DNA from: a virus
Strand: one strand, 5' to 3'
DNA length: 54,953 nucleotides
IMG/VR virus record: IMGVR_UViG_3300017744_000010
Span: 1 to 54,953 of that record
The position numbers and the translations under genes are program-made. The notes below the pieces were generated by a model, which was not told the DNA's origin, searched no databases, and worked only from the letters and a program-made list of their open reading frames with translations. This document shows, piece by piece, positions 26,348 to 32,685 of the stretch; position 1 is the first letter of the stretch; every line of letters starts with the position of its first letter.

Positions 26348-26584
26348 ATGTTAACAGTATATTCTAAAACTAAATGCCAATACTGTGAAGCTATAACTAA
26401 GCTTCTTAAGTTAAAAAATATTGAGTACAAAAAATTACTATTAGCTGTTGACTTTACTAGAGAAGAATTCATTGAGAAGTTTGGATCTAACACCACGTTT
26501 CCAAAAGTCCTAAAGGAAGATGGTACCGTCATCGGAGGTGCTACTGAAACTGTTAACTATCTGAAGGCTGAGGGACTGTTATAA
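26348..26584 (+). CDS. grx: Glutaredoxin
   Basis: A 78-residue single-domain glutaredoxin. The dithiol site is C10-Q-Y-C13 after the first β-strand (MLTVYSK), with the cis-proline P52 in TFPKV and the GG turn (VIGGATE) of the glutathione site. It would transfer electrons from glutathione to phage or host disulfides, most plausibly ribonucleotide reductase during phage DNA synthesis, as T4 NrdC does. Length and motifs are normal for phage glutaredoxins. Its own TATAAT promoter suggests early or middle expression; the next late octamer overlaps its stop codon. Confidence 0.92.
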   Translation: MLTVYSKTKCQYCEAITKLLKLKNIEYKKLLLAVDFTREEFIEKFGSNTTFPKVLKEDGTVIGGATETVNYLKAEGLL

Positions 26585-26587
26585 ATA
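26580..26587 (+). promoter_or_regulatory. Late promoter TATAAATA overlapping the glutaredoxin stop
   Basis: An exact octamer whose TAA is the stop codon of glutaredoxin, 25 nt before the membrane protein at 26613. Confidence 0.7.
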
Positions 26588-26612
26588 ACTAAAAGACCTT
26601 GGGGGAGAGCAA

Positions 26613-26843
26613 ATGCTTACTCTATCGATTGTATTTGGCGTCATAATGCTCCAAATGTTTCTTCTGTTAGGGGGTGTCATAGGCTATCTAACTTATGGTT
26701 ACATTTCAGCTCAAGCTTCAGCATTACCAAACCACCCAGAGTTTTACGATGAAGAAGGTAACGTATTACCAGATGAGATTCTTGCTATTCGTTTTGAGAA
26801 TAGCTACGATAATCTGGGTGAGTGGGAAGAAGAAGACCTTTAA
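26613..26843 (+). CDS. Small membrane protein with one N-terminal span (76 aa)
   Basis: A GGGGGAG ribosome site lies just before the ATG. Residues about 4-32 are hydrophobic (LSIVFGVIMLQMFLLLGGVIGYLTYGYI) and form one membrane span. The remaining ~44 residues are acidic and hydrophilic (PNHPEFYDEEGNVLPDEILAIRF ... EWEEEDL). Proteins of this layout are common, uncharacterised members of T4-like cyanophage genomes. It stands 20 nt before the next gene and is probably co-transcribed with it from the late octamer at 26580. No function can be given. Confidence 0.8.
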   Translation: MLTLSIVFGVIMLQMFLLLGGVIGYLTYGYISAQASALPNHPEFYDEEGNVLPDEILAIRFENSYDNLGEWEEEDL

Positions 26844-26863
26844 AACATTATTTTTTAATTATC

Positions 26864-27475
26864 ATGGCAGAAGCGACAACGAAAACAAGGAAGCCTTCCG
26901 CTTCCAAAGCAACTACTTCACCTAAAAAGAAGCCAATTTCGATGGACCTACCAAATAGTCCATTGATGTTTGAAATTTTAGATTTAGCTTCTCGTCAAAG
27001 GAGTAAAGCTAAAAAGGTCGAAGTACTTCAGAAATATGAATGTATGACTCTAAAGTCTCTATTCATTTGGAACTTTGATGAAACTGTTATCAGTGAATTA
27101 CCTGAAGGTGAAGTACCTTACGGTGATCCAGAAGATCAGACCAAGTATAATGGCTCATTGTCTGAAAATCTAGCAGATAAGTCTCGTAAAATGTATACTG
27201 ACGGAAACTTTTCACTAGGTAGTGCTGACACTAACGGTAGAACTACTCTCCGTGCTCAGACTCGTAACTTCTATCATTTTGTTAGGGGTGGTAATGATTC
27301 TCTATCTGGTATGCGTCGTGAGTCTATGTTCATTAACCTTCTACAGTCAGTTCACCCTCTTGAAGCCGAGATTATGGTCCTTGTGAAGGACGGTCTTCTA
27401 GAAAATACTTACAAGGTCTCTAGAGAAATAGTTGAGCAGGCTTATCCAGACATCAGTTGGGGTGGTAGAGGTTGA
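26864..27475 (+). CDS. Conserved T4-like cyanophage protein (203 aa, DUF6433-like)
   Basis: The ATG at 26864 (AEATTKTRKPSASKAT) is preferred over the in-frame ATG at 26822, which overlaps the previous gene. After a basic, disordered N-terminus of about 30 residues there is a compact helical domain (SPLMFEILDLASRQRSKAKKVEVLQKYECMTLKSLFIWNFD, followed by a YNGSLSENLADKSRKMY segment and ESMFINLLQSVHPLEAEIMVLVKDG). The part LLQSVHPLEAEIMVLVKD is strongly conserved, as I recall, among T4-like phage hypothetical proteins assigned to DUF6433; the DUF number is from memory. No catalytic motif is visible. A role in replication or DNA binding is only a guess from the basic N-terminus. Its stop overlaps the next start. 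Confidence 0.8.
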   Translation: MAEATTKTRKPSASKATTSPKKKPISMDLPNSPLMFEILDLASRQRSKAKKVEVLQKYECMTLKSLFIWNFDETVISELPEGEVPYGDPEDQTKYNGSLSENLADKSRKMYTDGNFSLGSADTNGRTTLRAQTRNFYHFVRGGNDSLSGMRRESMFINLLQSVHPLEAEIMVLVKDGLLENTYKVSREIVEQAYPDISWGGRG

Positions 27476-28020
27476 AGCTAGATCGAATTCAACTTGGATT
27501 TGATTGGTGCGAAGACTACTATTACGTAAAGGAAACCATTATCAGGGAGCATAAGGCAACTAAGTATCAACCGGATGAGAATAATTTTAAAATTAAGGAT
27601 TGGGATTGTACTAAACTACTCATTCCTTTATATCATCTTTTTTATGAGAAAGTTATTTCCGATTTTACTTATCCAGACTATTGGGAGAATACTGCTCCGA
27701 ATATACAATTCTATGCTTATGTGATGAATAATGAAAGGTGGGAAGAAAAGTATATGCCTAAACTTTGGCATGACCACACAAAAACTTTTTGTATGGCTAA
27801 TGGTGTATTTTATTTTAATACACCGACCTGCCCCAAAAGTTGCCCAGATGATGGTGCCCTTTTAGTTAAGGAAAGTTGGGACCACCCAGAAGTAATGCTC
27901 CACCCCAAAGAGGGTGAGCTTATTATATTTCCCGGTAGCTACCCCCACTGCCCCATTGGTGTTGAGACTGACGAGTATCGTATAGCAATTAACATTGAAG
28001 CACAGCGATATTGGCTCTAA
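27472..28020 (+). CDS. Putative 2OG-Fe(II) oxygenase-like protein (182 aa)
   Basis: It starts with TTG in a 4-nt overlap (TTGA) with the previous stop; no in-frame ATG exists for the first ~80 codons. The C-terminal half resembles the double-stranded β-helix of 2OG-Fe(II)_Oxy_5-type proteins: WH100-D-H102 as candidate metal ligands, ANGVFYFNTP, then the second half GELIIFPGSYPHC with the distal H159 and R170 in DEYRIAINIE as the 2-oxoglutarate anchor. Such enzymes hydroxylate proteins, nucleic acids or small molecules using Fe(II), O2 and 2-oxoglutarate and are common in cyanophages. The substrate is unknown. A second oxygenase of a different subfamily is encoded at 54354. Confidence 0.7.
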   Translation: MKLDRIQLGFDWCEDYYYVKETIIREHKATKYQPDENNFKIKDWDCTKLLIPLYHLFYEKVISDFTYPDYWENTAPNIQFYAYVMNNERWEEKYMPKLWHDHTKTFCMANGVFYFNTPTCPKSCPDDGALLVKESWDHPEVMLHPKEGELIIFPGSYPHCPIGVETDEYRIAINIEAQRYWL

Positions 28021-28068
28021 TTTCTCTCCATCAAAATTTCCCATAAACCTTAAGAAATTATAAAGCTT

Positions 28069-28076
28069 CCTAAATA
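28069..28076 (+). promoter_or_regulatory. Late-type octamer CCTAAATA
   Basis: It lies 49 nt after the oxygenase stop and just upstream of the TATACT box and the riboswitch-like leader, so the same leader could be transcribed early and late. Confidence 0.45.
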
Positions 28077-28090
28077 TGTGGAGAGTATGC

Positions 28091-28096
28091 TATACT
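28091..28096 (+). promoter_or_regulatory. Extended -10 promoter (TGCTATACT) for the riboswitch leader
   Basis: TATACT preceded by TGC, with the structured leader beginning about 7 nt downstream. No clear -35 is seen. Confidence 0.6.
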
Positions 28097-28101
28097 CTTT
28101 A

Positions 28102-28213
28102 TACGTTCATCACACAGACGGCTGTGTGACGCAAGTAGGATGACGCGGAACGGATTCGTTCATTTCGCACAAGAGTGTGAAACGCAAACGCCACCCGAAG
28201 GAACGGGGTTTTT
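28102..28213 (+). promoter_or_regulatory. Glutamine riboswitch-like leader (glnA / Downstream-peptide motif)
   Basis: The 5' strand CGTTC (28104-28108) pairs with GAACG (28201-28205) to close the element. Inside are a 7-bp hairpin CACACAG/CTGTGTG with an ACGG loop, the strongly conserved GACGCAAGTAGG (28128-28139), an extra 8-bp hairpin TTTCGCAC/GTGTGAAA, and CCGAAGGAACG at the 3' end. These are the signature blocks of the glutamine-binding glnA/Downstream-peptide RNAs known from cyanobacteria and cyanophages, the latter usually upstream of short ORFs, as here. A 4-bp CCCG/CGGG hairpin followed by TTTTT overlaps the 3' closing strand and could be an alternative, terminating fold. Recognition is by eye from remembered consensus; no covariance search was run. 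Confidence 0.8.
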
Positions 28214-28241
28214 ATTAACCTTATTTCTTAGGAGCAAACAA

Positions 28242-28376
28242 ATGCTAGCAGTGTATCGTGGTGTCGCTTATGACACCGACCGTAAGCTAACGAAAGAATC
28301 AGATTACAAAAAAGTAACTGAAACTTATCGTGGTATTCAGCACACCGAAACCGTTAAGGTGGAGGTAGCAAAATGA
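28242..28376 (+). CDS. DUF4278-like small protein under the riboswitch (44 aa)
   Basis: The ATG at 28242 follows AGGAG at 28230; the longer frame from 28140 lies inside the riboswitch and is rejected. The 44-residue product has two YRG boxes (MLAVYRGVAYDTD ... ETYRGIQH), the hallmark of the DUF4278 family of small proteins found in cyanobacteria and their phages. The function of that family is unknown. Being the first gene after a glutamine-sensing leader, it is likely made according to the nitrogen state of the cell. It overlaps the next ORF by ATGA, so the two are translationally coupled. Confidence 0.8.
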   Translation: MLAVYRGVAYDTDRKLTKESDYKKVTETYRGIQHTETVKVEVAK

Positions 28377-28477
28377 ATACACTAGACATCATCCGTCAAA
28401 AAGAGCTAAAAGCAAGAAAGCTTCACGAAGCTCGGTTGCTTATGGCAAGACTAAACAATAGAGCGATTATCGCTTGA
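28373..28477 (+). CDS. 34-residue basic helical peptide
   Basis: The ATG overlaps the previous stop (ATGA), and the ORF ends 5 nt before a strong terminator, so it is the second gene of a two-gene riboswitch operon. The peptide is basic and probably one helix (IIRQKELKARKLHEARLLMARLNNR). I recognise no family. Its placement between coupled start and terminator supports its being translated. Confidence 0.65.
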   Translation: MNTLDIIRQKELKARKLHEARLLMARLNNRAIIA

Positions 28478-28482
28478 TTTTG

Positions 28483-28505
28483 GGAGCCGCAAGGCTCCTT
28501 TTTTT
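28483..28505 (+). terminator. Rho-independent terminator
   Basis: Stem GGAGCC/GGCTCC with a GCAA tetraloop and seven T. It ends the riboswitch operon. Confidence 0.92.
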
Positions 28506-28509
28506 ATGC

Positions 28510-28515
28510 TATAAT
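28510..28515 (+). promoter_or_regulatory. Extended -10 promoter (TGCTATAAT) for the thyX operon
   Basis: TATAAT preceded by TGC, 4 nt after the terminator T-run and 21 nt before the next ATG. No -35 is visible; the upstream sequence is the terminator itself. Confidence 0.65.
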
Positions 28516-28536
28516 GTATCGGAATACATAATACTA

Positions 28537-28728
28537 ATGGAAAGAGATAAGGTAAAATTCTTAATTCAATCAATTGAAGTTCTTATTGAAGAACTAAAAG
28601 CAGAGGTTTACACCGACTCTGAGACCCATAAGGTTTCTGAGACTGCTTATAGCGACGAGGAGGAAGCAATTTCCACCGATGATCTAATCCAAACAATGTT
28701 CAACCAAGTGATTGACGATACACTATGA
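28537..28728 (+). CDS. 63-residue acidic protein upstream of thyX
   Basis: The ATG at 28537 follows the TATAAT promoter directly; the longer frame starting at 28474 crosses the terminator and is rejected. The N-terminal part is helical (MERDKVKFLIQSIEVLIEELKAEVY) and the rest very acidic (TAYSDEEEAISTDDLIQTMF). The stop overlaps the thyX start (ATGA), so the two are coupled. No family is recognised. Confidence 0.75.
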   Translation: MERDKVKFLIQSIEVLIEELKAEVYTDSETHKVSETAYSDEEEAISTDDLIQTMFNQVIDDTL

Positions 28729-29477
28729 AACCAGTAAAAGCCGCAGACCTACTCCGCCTTGACCCATATCAGAAGGTAGAGATGATCAGGTGTACGCCTA
28801 ATCCACAACAACTTGTGTATATGGGTGGCAAAAACGATTACAGTGAACTTCCCATTGAAGACACCAATATCCCTCATGAGAAGGATGCTGGTGAGTGGGT
28901 GATCAATCAGCTTTTAGCAAACGAACGCGGTCATTGGGGACCCTTAGAGCACCCAGCAATCTCATTCAGTTGTTCTGGTTTCGTTCACAACGTAATCGTC
29001 CAGGCACGTACTCACCGTGTCGGAGTGAGCTTTGACGTTCAGTCACAACGCTACACTTGCAAGCGCGTCCTGAAAGTAGCAGATGGTGAACTATTACCAC
29101 AGAAGGTCTTCTATGTGCGTCCTCCTGGCTTCTACACCAACCGTAAAGGTAAGAAGTATGAATGGACCCCTGATGACTATGAGACCCAGCTAGGGCTCTG
29201 TCGGGCTGCCTCACAGCGCTTCGCTATACAGTTTGAGAATGGTGTATCAGAAGAGCACTCTAGGGACTACCTTCCCCAGAATATCCGTCAAAACTTCGTG
29301 GTTACATTCAGTCTCCGCGCATTACTTCACTTCCTTGATCTCCGAGCCAAGCTTGACGCACAGCTAGAAATCCAGGCACTATGTGAAGCAATGGTTGCAC
29401 CAACAAAGGTATGGGTTCCCCAGATCTTTGAGTATTATGAAGAGAAGCGTCTTCACAGAGCGCGTCTTGCCCCCTAA
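28725..29477 (+). CDS. thyX: Flavin-dependent thymidylate synthase ThyX
   Basis: A 250-residue ThyX, which methylates dUMP to dTMP with methylene-tetrahydrofolate, FAD and NADPH for phage DNA synthesis. The signature region is R95-THR-VGVSFDVQ-SQRY at residues 95-110. It is a THR variant of the canonical RHRx7S motif with one extra residue before the Ser, a form I recall from other cyanophage enzymes. Other family features are GHWGPLEHPAISF (about residues 69-81), the SEEHSRDYLPQNIRQNF stretch and LRALLHFLDLRAKLDAQLEIQ, which carries the dUMP/FAD-binding Arg and Gln. Length is normal. It is translated from an ATGA overlap with the 63-residue protein and probably belongs to the early/middle nucleotide-metabolism set with glutaredoxin. 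Confidence 0.95.
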   Translation: MKPVKAADLLRLDPYQKVEMIRCTPNPQQLVYMGGKNDYSELPIEDTNIPHEKDAGEWVINQLLANERGHWGPLEHPAISFSCSGFVHNVIVQARTHRVGVSFDVQSQRYTCKRVLKVADGELLPQKVFYVRPPGFYTNRKGKKYEWTPDDYETQLGLCRAASQRFAIQFENGVSEEHSRDYLPQNIRQNFVVTFSLRALLHFLDLRAKLDAQLEIQALCEAMVAPTKVWVPQIFEYYEEKRLHRARLAP

Positions 29478-29480
29478 ATA
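29473..29480 (+). promoter_or_regulatory. Late promoter CCTAAATA overlapping the thyX stop
   Basis: A late-type octamer whose TAA is the thyX stop, 26 nt before the ATG at 29507. Confidence 0.65.
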
Positions 29481-29506
29481 ACATTAAGACATGGAGTTTA
29501 AAATCT

Positions 29507-29752
29507 ATGGCGACATATCATGTAGTCCAAAAAGAGACTAAAGAAACCCAAGTAATTGAGTGTAGTGTACACGAAATTATGGATTGGTACGCTGAAAACC
29601 CCTTATGGGAACGCGATTGGTCTTATGGATGCGCAACTACCACATCGGAAGTTGGTGAATGGAAAGAGAAACTAGTTAACAGGAATCCAGGATGGAACGA
29701 TGTTCTTGATCTGGCTTCTCGTGCTCCGGGGTCCAGGGTCAAAAAGATCTAG
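29507..29752 (+). CDS. Conserved cyanophage-type hypothetical protein (81 aa)
   Basis: A short ribosome site (GGAG at 29493) precedes the ATG. The 81-residue protein is compact and Trp-rich (MDWYAENPLWERDWSYG, then EVGEWKEKL and a conserved-looking NRNPGWNDVLDLASRAPGSRVKKI). The PGWxDVLxxxxxxPGS ending is familiar from short proteins in several T4-like cyanophages, but their function is unknown. Preceded by a late octamer and followed by a hairpin, it is probably a single-gene late unit. Confidence 0.8.
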   Translation: MATYHVVQKETKETQVIECSVHEIMDWYAENPLWERDWSYGCATTTSEVGEWKEKLVNRNPGWNDVLDLASRAPGSRVKKI

Positions 29753-29775
29753 GTACCCCTTTTTTGTGCCTTTTT
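29751..29775 (+). terminator. Probable terminator overlapping the stop of the 81-aa gene
   Basis: AGGTAC/GTGCCT stem (6 bp with one G-T pair) enclosing a C3T6 loop, followed by TTTT. It is weaker than the terminators at 1270, 26114 and 28483. Confidence 0.45.
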
Positions 29776-29800
29776 CAATGTTGTTACCTTTATTAAAAAA

Positions 29801-30589
29801 ATGCCTACAAGAAAGAATCGTAAGTCTGCTAACCCCATTGGGGTCGGTCTCACCGCAAAGCAGATGAAGAGAAGAAAGCCTATTGATCAGAGCCTTTTAG
29901 CTAAAATTGATGCCATTACAGAAAATCAACAAATATTGTTTGATGAGTATGACAAAGGACAAAACATCGTAGCTTATGGGTGCGCTGGAACAGGAAAAAC
30001 TTTCGTCACTCTTTATAAAGCACTACAAGAAGTTCTAGATGAAAAAACTCCATATGAGAAAGTTTATCTTGTTAGATCTTTGGTAGCAACTAGAGAAATT
30101 GGTTTCCTACCAGGAGACCACGATGATAAATCAGCACTATATCAAATTCCATATAAGAATATGGTCAAATATATGTTTGATTTAGATCTACAGACTATTA
30201 ATTCTACAGGTCAAACATCTCCATTCGAGATGCTTTATGGAAATTTGATGGCTCAAGAGACATTAAAGTTCTGGTCTACTTCATTCTTACGTGGAACTAC
30301 ACTTGATGGAGCAATCATCATTGTAGATGAGTTCCAAAACTTAAACGCACACGAACTAGATTCTATTATGACTCGTGTTGGTGAAGATTCTAAAATTCAT
30401 TTCTGTGGAGATGCTACGCAATCTGACCTAACAAAAGCTTCAGAACGCAGTGGTATTATGGACTTTATGTCTATCCTAGAGCGTATGCCTTCTGTTAGTA
30501 AGATTGAGTTTGGTTTAGACGACATTGTTCGTTCTGGTCTATGTAAGGAATATTTGGTAGCCAAACATGAATCTGGCATAGAAATATAA
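29801..30589 (+). CDS. phoH: PhoH-like P-loop ATPase
   Basis: A 262-residue PhoH family ATPase. The Walker A motif is GCAGTGKT (residues 60-67) and Walker B AIIIVDEFQN (171-180), with a sensor-like HFCGDATQSDL segment after it. PhoH proteins are near-universal in T4-like cyanophages and resemble the helicase part of PhoH/RhlB-type ATPases; RNA or phosphate-related roles have been proposed, but the actual job in phage infection is not known. The first ~30 residues are basic (TRKNRKSANP ... KQMKRRKP). No ribosome site is obvious before the ATG. It is followed within 40 nt by the nuclease gene with its own promoter. Confidence 0.95.
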   Translation: MPTRKNRKSANPIGVGLTAKQMKRRKPIDQSLLAKIDAITENQQILFDEYDKGQNIVAYGCAGTGKTFVTLYKALQEVLDEKTPYEKVYLVRSLVATREIGFLPGDHDDKSALYQIPYKNMVKYMFDLDLQTINSTGQTSPFEMLYGNLMAQETLKFWSTSFLRGTTLDGAIIIVDEFQNLNAHELDSIMTRVGEDSKIHFCGDATQSDLTKASERSGIMDFMSILERMPSVSKIEFGLDDIVRSGLCKEYLVAKHESGIEI

Positions 30590-30602
30590 TTCATGCTATA
30601 AT
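30573..30602 (+). promoter_or_regulatory. Host-type promoter for the nuclease-gp33-gp59 operon
   Basis: CTGGCA (30573-30578) and extended TGCTATAAT (-10 at 30597-30602) are separated by 18 nt, 22 nt before the nuclease ATG. The -35 resembles that of gp32 (TTGGCA). Confidence 0.65.
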
Positions 30603-30624
30603 AAAGGTATCTTATTATTGATAG

Positions 30625-31302
30625 ATGCCTTTTACTCATAATCCAGTTGAGATTCCAAGTTTAACTAGAGAAACCATCGATGGGGTTAGGTATTATACTG
30701 CCCCCAATACCGAGGGTGAACTAATTAAGCTTATTTCTATTACCTCTATTACTTCTCATTGGAGTAGAGAGGGTATCATGAAATGGAGAGAACGTGTTGG
30801 TGAGGAAGAAGCCAACCGTGTATCTAAACGAGCAACCACTAGGGGTACAGATATGCACCTCTTAGCGGAACATTACTTACAGAATGAACCGTTGCCCAAG
30901 GCGAAGGTTCCTATCTCCCAGATCTTATTTAATACTGCAAAGCCAGCCCTTAATAAGATTGACAATATTATTGTCCAAGAACGAGCAATGTATAGCTTGC
31001 TTCTTGGTATTGCCGGAACACCTGACTGTATTGCTGATTATGACGGGGAACTTTCTATCATTGACTTTAAGACCTCCAAATCTCCAAAGCCCCTAAAGTG
31101 GGTTGAAGGATATTTTGTTCAAGCATCAGCCTACGCTTGTATGTTGTATGAACTAACAGGAATCAAAGCCAAAAAACTTGTTATTATTATGGCTTGTGAG
31201 GATGGTGAGCTTAAAGTATATGAAGAAGATGTATATAAGTGGATCCCTAAACTTGATACATACATTCGCAAATTTGTAAACGACAAACTGGAAGTCTTAT
31301 GA
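30625..31302 (+). CDS. RecB/Cas4-like PD-(D/E)xK nuclease
   Basis: A 225-residue nuclease of the RecB-like superfamily. Motifs in order are RGTDMH (H78, motif I-type), E119 in IIVQERAM, D134 in GTPDCIAD, IIDFKTSK with D147 and K149, and Q166 in the YFVQASAYA helix. These are the metal ligands, catalytic lysine and C-terminal Q/Y motif of this fold. Such enzymes degrade single- or double-stranded ends. It is the first gene of an operon with gp33, gp59 and the DUF1825 protein, suggesting a role in recombination-dependent replication or host DNA breakdown. Its stop overlaps the gp33 start by ATGA. Confidence 0.85.
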   Translation: MPFTHNPVEIPSLTRETIDGVRYYTAPNTEGELIKLISITSITSHWSREGIMKWRERVGEEEANRVSKRATTRGTDMHLLAEHYLQNEPLPKAKVPISQILFNTAKPALNKIDNIIVQERAMYSLLLGIAGTPDCIADYDGELSIIDFKTSKSPKPLKWVEGYFVQASAYACMLYELTGIKAKKLVIIMACEDGELKVYEEDVYKWIPKLDTYIRKFVNDKLEVL

Positions 31303-31565
31303 GTATCAAAAATGAATTAGAAGAAGCCTTACAGCAAAAATTTCTAACACCGATTAAATTTTCTTATATTATTGAAAAAATTGTTCTTAATGAAAAGTTA
31401 AATTACATAGAGGCAATTATTCACTATTGCGAAAAGGAGAATCTTGAGGTAGAATCAGTATCCAAGCTTATGACAAAGCCACTCAAAGAGAAACTTAAAG
31501 TTGATGCAACCAATCTAAACTTTATGAAGAATGTTGGTGCTAGCAAGGCTAAACTACCCCTATAA
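31299..31565 (+). CDS. 33: gp33, late-promoter transcription co-activator
   Basis: An 88-residue homologue of T4 gp33, which in T4 binds the RNA polymerase β flap with gp55 and links it to the sliding clamp to activate late promoters. The typical cyanophage form is visible: FSYIIEKIVLNEKLNYIEAI, then ENLEVESVSKLMTKPLKEKLKVDATNLNF and a short basic/hydrophobic tail ending KAKLPL, which would be the clamp-binding end. The gene order gp33-gp59-gp32 is as in T4-like phages. Its presence agrees with the many TAAATA-type late octamers in this window. It overlaps the upstream nuclease gene by 4 nt. Confidence 0.85.
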   Translation: MSIKNELEEALQQKFLTPIKFSYIIEKIVLNEKLNYIEAIIHYCEKENLEVESVSKLMTKPLKEKLKVDATNLNFMKNVGASKAKLPL

Positions 31566-31600
31566 CTCACAGAATGAATAGCAGATTACGCAGAGGAATT

Positions 31601-32191
31601 ATGACACCGTATGATGTCTACACAACCTACCTAGCAATGAAAAAGCACTTTACTGATGCGAAATTTGACTTTTTTAGATACCACGGTAAAACAAAAGCCT
31701 CTGTAGCAGCATTCAACAAAAGAAAAGACAAGTACTTCTTTGAACGTATGAGTCGTAAATTATCAGACGATGAAGTCAAAATGTACTTTATTGCAAATTT
31801 TGTAGCCACCGAGAATCCTTCTGCCGTCTGGGTTGGTGAAATTATGCAGAGTGGTGAGAGAAACTATAAAAATCTTTCAAAAAAATATCAAAGTCTTACT
31901 TACCTATTTGGTCAAGAGTGCTCTACATTGTTGGGCGAATATACATTACCTGAATTATTTGATGTAAGTAAGGGGCACCCACCAATAATAAAAAGATATT
32001 TGGGCGGAGACATATCAATTGAAACCTTAACAATATTGGAGATAATTTTTGGGTTTTGTGCTAAAATAGACACAAAGTTAACTGATCCTGTTTGGGAAAC
32101 TGTCAGCTTTAAAGTAAAAAAGTATCGTCCGTTTATTAACATTGACATTACTAAATGCAAAACTATTTTGAGAAACCTTATCAATGCCTGA
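31601..32191 (+). CDS. 59: gp59, loader of the replicative helicase
   Basis: A 196-residue homologue of T4 gp59, which binds fork DNA and gp32 and loads the gp41 helicase. The N-terminus TPYDVYTTYLAMKKHF, the basic RKDKYFFERMSRKL segment and the C-terminal WETVSFKVKKYRPFINIDITKCK parallel the T4 protein closely. I chose the ATG at 31601, which has GAGG 4 nt upstream and gives the family's usual MTPYD start, over the in-frame ATG at 31574. It overlaps the next gene by 8 nt and lies in the gp33-gp59-DUF1825-gp32 run. Confidence 0.92.
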   Translation: MTPYDVYTTYLAMKKHFTDAKFDFFRYHGKTKASVAAFNKRKDKYFFERMSRKLSDDEVKMYFIANFVATENPSAVWVGEIMQSGERNYKNLSKKYQSLTYLFGQECSTLLGEYTLPELFDVSKGHPPIIKRYLGGDISIETLTILEIIFGFCAKIDTKLTDPVWETVSFKVKKYRPFINIDITKCKTILRNLINA

Positions 32192-32594
32192 AGACAATTT
32201 TTTTCAATCTGAAGTAGTAGCAGATTCACTTAGACAGATACTTGAACTACAAGACTCCGTTTTGGCTTTTGCCCAATATGGTAGTTTTGCCAGTATTGAA
32301 GAACAGCAAAATAATCTAGACATTCTCCGTAAGCTAATGTCTAAACAGAGAAATATGTGCTTTCGTTGTACATTAACCGACTCTCCAGATGCTAAAGCTT
32401 TATTGGGTGAAATATTAAAACATTTTGAGGAGTATGGTCATATTGTTGATAGAGAGAACCCAATGGGTGTGTTTGATGAAATTGCTTCTAGTCTAGATGA
32501 AATTGAATTTGAACTAGATTATTTTAGTAAGTATGGTCGCTATCCAGATGATGAAGAACCTGGTGGTGAAACTCCACCAACAACTATGTTCTAA
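32184..32594 (+). CDS. DUF1825 family protein of cyanobacterial type (136 aa)
   Basis: The N-terminus NFFQSEVVADSLRQILELQDSVLAFAQYGSF followed by LMSKQRNMCFRCTLTDSPDAKALLGEILKHFEEYG fits DUF1825, a small helical family found in cyanobacteria and their phages. Its function is unknown. The phage copy sits between gp59 and gp32, overlapping gp59 by 8 nt, so it is expressed with the replication genes. The C-terminal 40 residues are acidic and end in a disordered PGGETPPTTMF tail. This gene is one of the markers of a cyanobacterial host. Confidence 0.85.
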   Translation: MPEDNFFQSEVVADSLRQILELQDSVLAFAQYGSFASIEEQQNNLDILRKLMSKQRNMCFRCTLTDSPDAKALLGEILKHFEEYGHIVDRENPMGVFDEIASSLDEIEFELDYFSKYGRYPDDEEPGGETPPTTMF

Positions 32595-32615
32595 TCCACA
32601 AACTGTCTACTGGGC

Positions 32616-32644
32616 TTGGCATCCCATCTATTATGCTCTATAAT
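32616..32644 (+). promoter_or_regulatory. Consensus host-type promoter for gp32
   Basis: TTGGCA (32616-32621) and TATAAT (32639-32644) with an ideal 17-nt spacer, 41 nt before the gp32 ATG. It is the best -35/-10 pair in the window, fitting the high demand for gp32. Confidence 0.85.
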
Positions 32645-32685
32645 AAACAAGTTCAGCCAGTTATCCAATCAATCCGAACAATCCT

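Noticed and set aside
26822-26863. 14-codon N-terminal extension of the 203-residue protein
   Set aside because: It overlaps the upstream gene. The ATG at 26864 gives a start without overlap and a typical basic N-terminus.
28140-28241. N-terminal extension of the DUF4278-like ORF
   Set aside because: The extension lies in the riboswitch-like RNA; the ATG at 28242 follows a clear AGGAG.
31574-31600. Earlier ATG for gp59
   Set aside because: It has a poor ribosome site; the MTPYD start at 31601 has GAGG in place and matches the family.
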